Shown one piece after another: positions 56,701 through 62,700 of a DNA stretch of 64,000 nucleotides. The notes beneath the pieces are model-generated. The model was not told the origin of the DNA. It searched no databases and saw nothing but the letters and a program-made list of their open reading frames with translations. The translations under genes and the position numbers were made by a program. Positions within the stretch are counted from its first letter, which is position 1. Every line of letters starts with the position of its first letter. Source of the DNA: Sacculina carcini (lineage: Eukaryota > Arthropoda > Thecostraca > Sacculinidae); assembly GCA_916048095.2 (NCBI GenBank), contig OU696579.1:2666001-2730000 (forward strand), in the 5' to 3' direction.

Positions 56701-59700
56701 GAAATAGTAGAAAAATGAATTAATTTTAGTCGCCCGGTGTTCAAGTGTAATGTTTGATGTATTTGAGAATTTTGCCAATTTTACACGTTTTTTTGTATCA
56801 TTTGTGGGTATAAATTATAGCTTATCTAGTAGAACACAAAATTCTCTACACAGTAGTATATTCCTGTGTAATCGCAAGTGCGTAAATTGTGATTGGACTT
56901 CAGTGAAATTAAATCAGTGTATATTCATGTGTAATCGCAAGTGCGCATAATAGCTGTCAAATTGGCAACATGACATTTTGACTTTACACCGCAGTAATTT
57001 CCTTCAGATACACTTTGGAAAATAAAAAATTATACCGTATTGTAGGAAACAAAATTTCTAGCACGATGGTATAATTTATTTTAATGTGTGACAAATAGTT
57101 CCTGAAAAATAGGTAGAAAAATTAATTAATTTTAGTCACCCGGTGTTCAAGTGTAATTTTGGATGTATTTGAGAATTTTGCCAATTTTACACGTTTTTTT
57201 GTATCATTTGTGGGTATAAATTATAACTTTTCTTGTAGAACACAAAATTATCTACACAATAGTATAATTTTTATAGCTGTACCATTGCTGGTTTATGAGG
57301 AATAGATAGCGTAATATTGACCAAAATATTCACGTTTTTTGTGCTAATTTTGCCTTTTTGACTTTGTCATTTACACTTCACACCGCCGTAACTTTTTTTA
57401 ATACACTTTGGAAAATTTAAAATTATACCGTGTTGTAGAAAACGAAATTCCCAGCATGATGGTATTATTTATTTAGATTTGTGATAATTAGTTTTTGAGA
57501 ATAAGAGAAAAAAGTATAGAAAATCGGACGCGTGGAGTTTGAATAAAATTTTGAATGTAGATTGATTTTTTTTCTCCATTTTACATGTTTTATATTCAAT
57601 TTTTGGGTATGAATTATAGTTTGTTGAGTAGAACAGAAAATTTTCTACACAGTGGTATAATTTGTATAGTTGTACCATTGCTGGTTTAGGAGGAGTAGTC
57701 TGCAGAATATTGACCAAAATTTTCGCATTTTTCAGGGTTCATTTTGTCTTTCTGTCATAATGTATGAAAAACCTGGCAATGTGTCGCAATGTGCCATAAT
57801 GTATGAAAAACGTGGCAATGTGTCATAGTGTATGAAAAACGTGGCAATGTGTCATAATGTATGGAAAACGTGGCAATGTGTCATAATGTATGACAAAACG
57901 TGGCAATGTGTCGCAATGTGCCATAATGTATGCCAAAACGTGGCAATGTGTGGACAGACCCGGCGAGTCTCGTAGAGCGACACACCGACAGACACGGCCG
58001 ACACAAAGACAATACAGCCGGCATACACGTAGTAATTGTCCAGCATCCACAACAACACGCTGAAAGTCTGGAAAATGTAGAATGGATTGAGCACCTCCTG
58101 TATCAGCAGACTCATGTACGATTTCACCTCAATATCAATACTGTTCTCGCCATACAACTCCAACCTGCACAAACACATATACACACACATACATATACAT
58201 ACAGACACAACGTCTCACTCAGTCTCACAAAATGTCTCATTCAGTCTGACACAATGTCTCACTCAGTCTCATACACAATGTATCACTCAGTCTCATACAA
58301 TGTCTCACTCAGTCTCATACACAATGTCTCATTCAGTCTGACACAATGTCTCACTCAGTCTCATACAATGTCTCATTCAGTCGGACACAATGTCTCACTC
58401 AGTCTCATACAATGTCTCATTCAGTCTCATACACAATGTATCACTCAGTCTCATACACAATGTCTCACTCAGTCTCATACAATGTCTCACTCAGTCTCAT
58501 ACAATGTCTCACTCAGTCTCATACAATGTCTCACTCAGTCTCATACAATGTCTCACTCAGTCTCATACAATGTCTCACTCAGTCTCATACACAATGTATC
58601 ACTCAGTCTCATACAATGTCTCACTCAGTCTCATACAATGTCTCACTCAGTCTCATACAATGTCTCACTCAGTCTCATACACAATGTATCACTCAGTCTC
58701 ATACACAATGTCTCACTCAGTCTCATACACAATGTCTCACTCAGTCTCATACAATGTCTCACTCAGTCTCATACAATGTCTCATTCAGTCTGACACAATG
58801 TCTCACTCAGTCTCATACAATGTCTCATTCAGTCTGACACAATGTCTCACTCAGTCTCATACAATGTCTCACTCAGCCTCATACAATGTCTCATTCAGTC
58901 TGACACAATGTCTCACTCAGTCTCATACAATGTCTCACTCAGCCTCATACAATGTCTCACTCAGCCTCATACAATGTCTCACTCAGTCTCATACAATGTC
59001 TCACTCAGTCTCATACAATGTCTCACTCAGTCTCATACACAATGTATCACTCAGTCTCATACAATGTCTCACTCAGTCTCATACACAATGTCTCACTCAG
59101 TCTCACACAATGTCTCACTCAGTCTCATACACAATGTCTCACTCAGTCTCATACACAATGTCTCACTCAGTCTCATACACAATGTCTCACTCAGTCTCAT
59201 ACACAATGTCTCACTCAGTCTCATACAATGTCTCACTCAGTCTCATACAATGTCTCATTCAGTCTGACACAATGTCTCACTCAGTCTCATACAATGTCTC
59301 ATTCAGTCTCATACACAATGTCTCACTCAGTCTCATAGAATGTCTCACTCAGTCTCATACAATGTCTCACTCAGTCTCATACAATGTCTCACTCAGTCTC
59401 ATACAATGTCTCATTCAGTCTCATACACAATGTCTCACTCAGTCTCATACACAATGTCTCACTCAGTCTCATACAATGTCTCACTCAGTCTCATACAATG
59501 TCTCACTCAGTCTCATACACAATGTCTCATTCAGTCTCATACACAATGTATCACTCAGTCTCATACACAATGTCTCACTCAGTCTCATACAATGTCTCAC
59601 TCAGTCTCATACAATGTCTCACTCAGTCTCATACAATGTCTCACTCAGTCTCATACAATGTCTCACTCAGTCTCATACAATGTCTCACTCAGTCTCATAC

Positions 59701-62700
59701 AATGTCTCATTCAGTCTCACACAATGTCTCACTCAGTCTCATACACAATGTCTCACTCAGTCTCATACACAATGTCTCAATCAGTCTCATACAATGTCTC
59801 ACTCAGTCTCATACAATGTCTCATTCAGTCTGACACAATGTCTCACTCAGTCTCATACAATGTCTCACTCAGTCTCATACAATGTCTCACTCAGTCTCAT
59901 ACAATGTCTCACTCAGTCTCATACAATGTCTCACTCAGTCTCATACAATGTCTCACTCAGTCTCATACAATGTCTCACTCAGTCTGACACAATGTCTCAC
60001 TCAGTCTCATACAATGTCTCACTCAGTCTCATACAATGTCTCATTCAGTCTGACACAATGTCTCACTCAGTCTCATACACAATGTCTCATTCAGTCTCAT
60101 ACACAATGTCTCAATCAGTCTCATACAATGTCTCACTCAGTCTCATACAATGTCTCATTCAGTCTGACACAATGTCTCACTCAGTCTCATACAATGTCTC
60201 ACTCAGCCTCATACAATGTCTCATTCAGTCTGACACAATGTCTCACTCAGTCTCATACAATGTCTCACTCAGCCTCATACAATGTCTCACTCAGCCTCAT
60301 ACAATGTCTCACTCAGTCTCATACAATGTCTCACTCAGTCTCATACAATGTCTCACTCAGTCTCATACACAATGTATCACTCAGTCTCATACAATGTCTC
60401 ACTCAGTCTCATACACAATGTCTCACTCAGTCTCACACAATGTCTCACTCAGTCTCATACACAATGTCTCACTCAGTCTCATAGAATGTCTCACTCAGTC
60501 TCATACAATGTCTCACTCAGTCTCATACAATGTCTCACTCAGTCTCATACAATGTCTCATTCAGTCTCATACACAATGTCTCACTCAGTCTCATACACAA
60601 TGTCTCACTCAGTCTCATACAATGTCTCACTCAGTCTCATACACAATGTCTCACTCAGTCTCATACAATGTCTCACTCAGTCTCATACAATGTCTCATTC
60701 AGTCTCACACAATGTCTCACTCAGTCTCATACACAATGTCTCACTCAGTCTCATACAATGTCTCACTCAGTCTCATACAATGTCTCATTCAGTCTGACAC
60801 AATGTCTCACTCAGTCTCATACAATGTCTCATTCAGTCTCATACACAATGTCTCACTCAGTCTCATAGAATGTCTCACTCAGTCTCATACAATGTCTCAC
60901 TCAGTCTCATACAATGTCTCACTCAGTCTCATACAATGTCTCATTCAGTCTCATACACAATGTCTCACTCAGTCTCATACACAATGTCTCACTCAGTCTC
61001 ATACAATGTCTCACTCAGTCTGACACAATGTCTCACTCAGTCTCATACAATGTCTCATTCAGTCTCATACACAATGTCTCACTCAGTCTCATAGAATGTC
61101 TCACTCAGTCTCATACAATGTCTCACTCAGTCTCATACAATGTCTCACTCAGTCTCATACAATGTCTCATTCAGTCTCATACACAATGTCTCACTCAGTC
61201 TCATACACAATGTCTCATTCAGTCTCATACACAATGTCTCACTCAGTCTCATACAATGTCTCACTCAGTCTGACACAATGTCTCACTCAGTCTCATACAA
61301 TGTCTCACTCAGTCTCATACAATGTCTCATTCAGTCTGACACAATGTCTCACTCAGTCTCATACACAATGTCTCATTCAGTCTCATACACAATGTCTCAA
61401 TCAGTCTCATACAATGTCTCACTCAGTCTCATACAATGTCTCACTCAGTCTGACACAATGTCTCACTCAGTCTCATACAATGTCTCACTCAGTCTCATAC
61501 AATGTCTCACTCAGTCTCATACAATGTCTCACTCAGTCTCATACAATGTATCACTCAGTCTCATACACAATGTCTCACTCAGTCTCATACAATGTCTCAC
61601 TCAGTCTCATACACAATGTCTCATTCAGTCTCATACACAATGTCTCACTCAGTCTCATACACAATGTCTCACTCAGTCTCATACAATGTCTCACCGAGCC
61701 GCTTGTTGTTGACGGGTCAGTCCGGTGTGTTGTTCGAGTAATTGCAGAACGGACACTTGCCGGTCAAGACCGCTGGCGCGCTCGAAACAGCGCGTGACAA
61801 AATTCCACACGTATTTGCGGTGGAAAAACAAGAAACAGCGCATCTGCGACCAACACGCCGCACACAAGTGACGTTAATAACGAATACAAAAATGCACTAG
61901 CCATTTACGAGATCAAAAAATCATCCTACAACTAACAACAATTATCAGTTGATACAATAACACAAACAATTATGCAAAACCCAGTATAAATTATTAAACA
62001 ATGCATACCATCAACAACTTACTACAATGAGAAACGCACACAAACAACCGAAAACATCCATAAAACACACACACACAAAGGCCACACAAAGGCCGCTAAA
62101 ATTATATGAACAAGGAATATATCACAACTGGCCCAACATTGGCTCAGCACAGAACGATGACGTCACTCCTCACGTGCACCGCTGATGACGTCATAGTGGA
62201 GGCGGTGGCGACGGCGGCGGTGTGTGACGTCACCAGCAGAGGCTGATTATCGTCGTCGTTGTGTGAGACGGGCGAGTCGACGGCCGACTCGTGAACGGAC
62301 AAATACTCGGCCGGTAGATGGCGCGCACCGTCGCCCACCCCCTGTTGCAGTACGGCCACCACACACTGGTGATTGTGCGAGTCCTGCAACCCCCCCCCCC
62401 CACGCACTCACTTGTATACTGGCATTTTATTTGAAAAAGTGTAACATTACTGCGTATAACAATCATGTTTGTGCAATTGAATTACACATATACATATTAA
62501 ACATATTAAACAAAGATGCCTGAAAGAAACCTTTGACTTAACAAGGCATAGTTAGGAGGTATGCATTGTTTATGCTAAATGAAAAATTGTTGTTGACAAA
62601 ATATACCTGTTACGTCTTACAGATACACATACACACAAAAATATACCTCTATGGTTTTACACATACACACACGCACACAAAAAAACATGATTACACACGA

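Noticed and set aside
58390..61023. 877-codon open frame of [18 protein letters not shown] repeats (and several shorter ones)
   Set aside because: It is the stop-free reading of the intronic 22/24-bp minisatellite on the strand opposite to the ATPase; all three frames show the same pattern.
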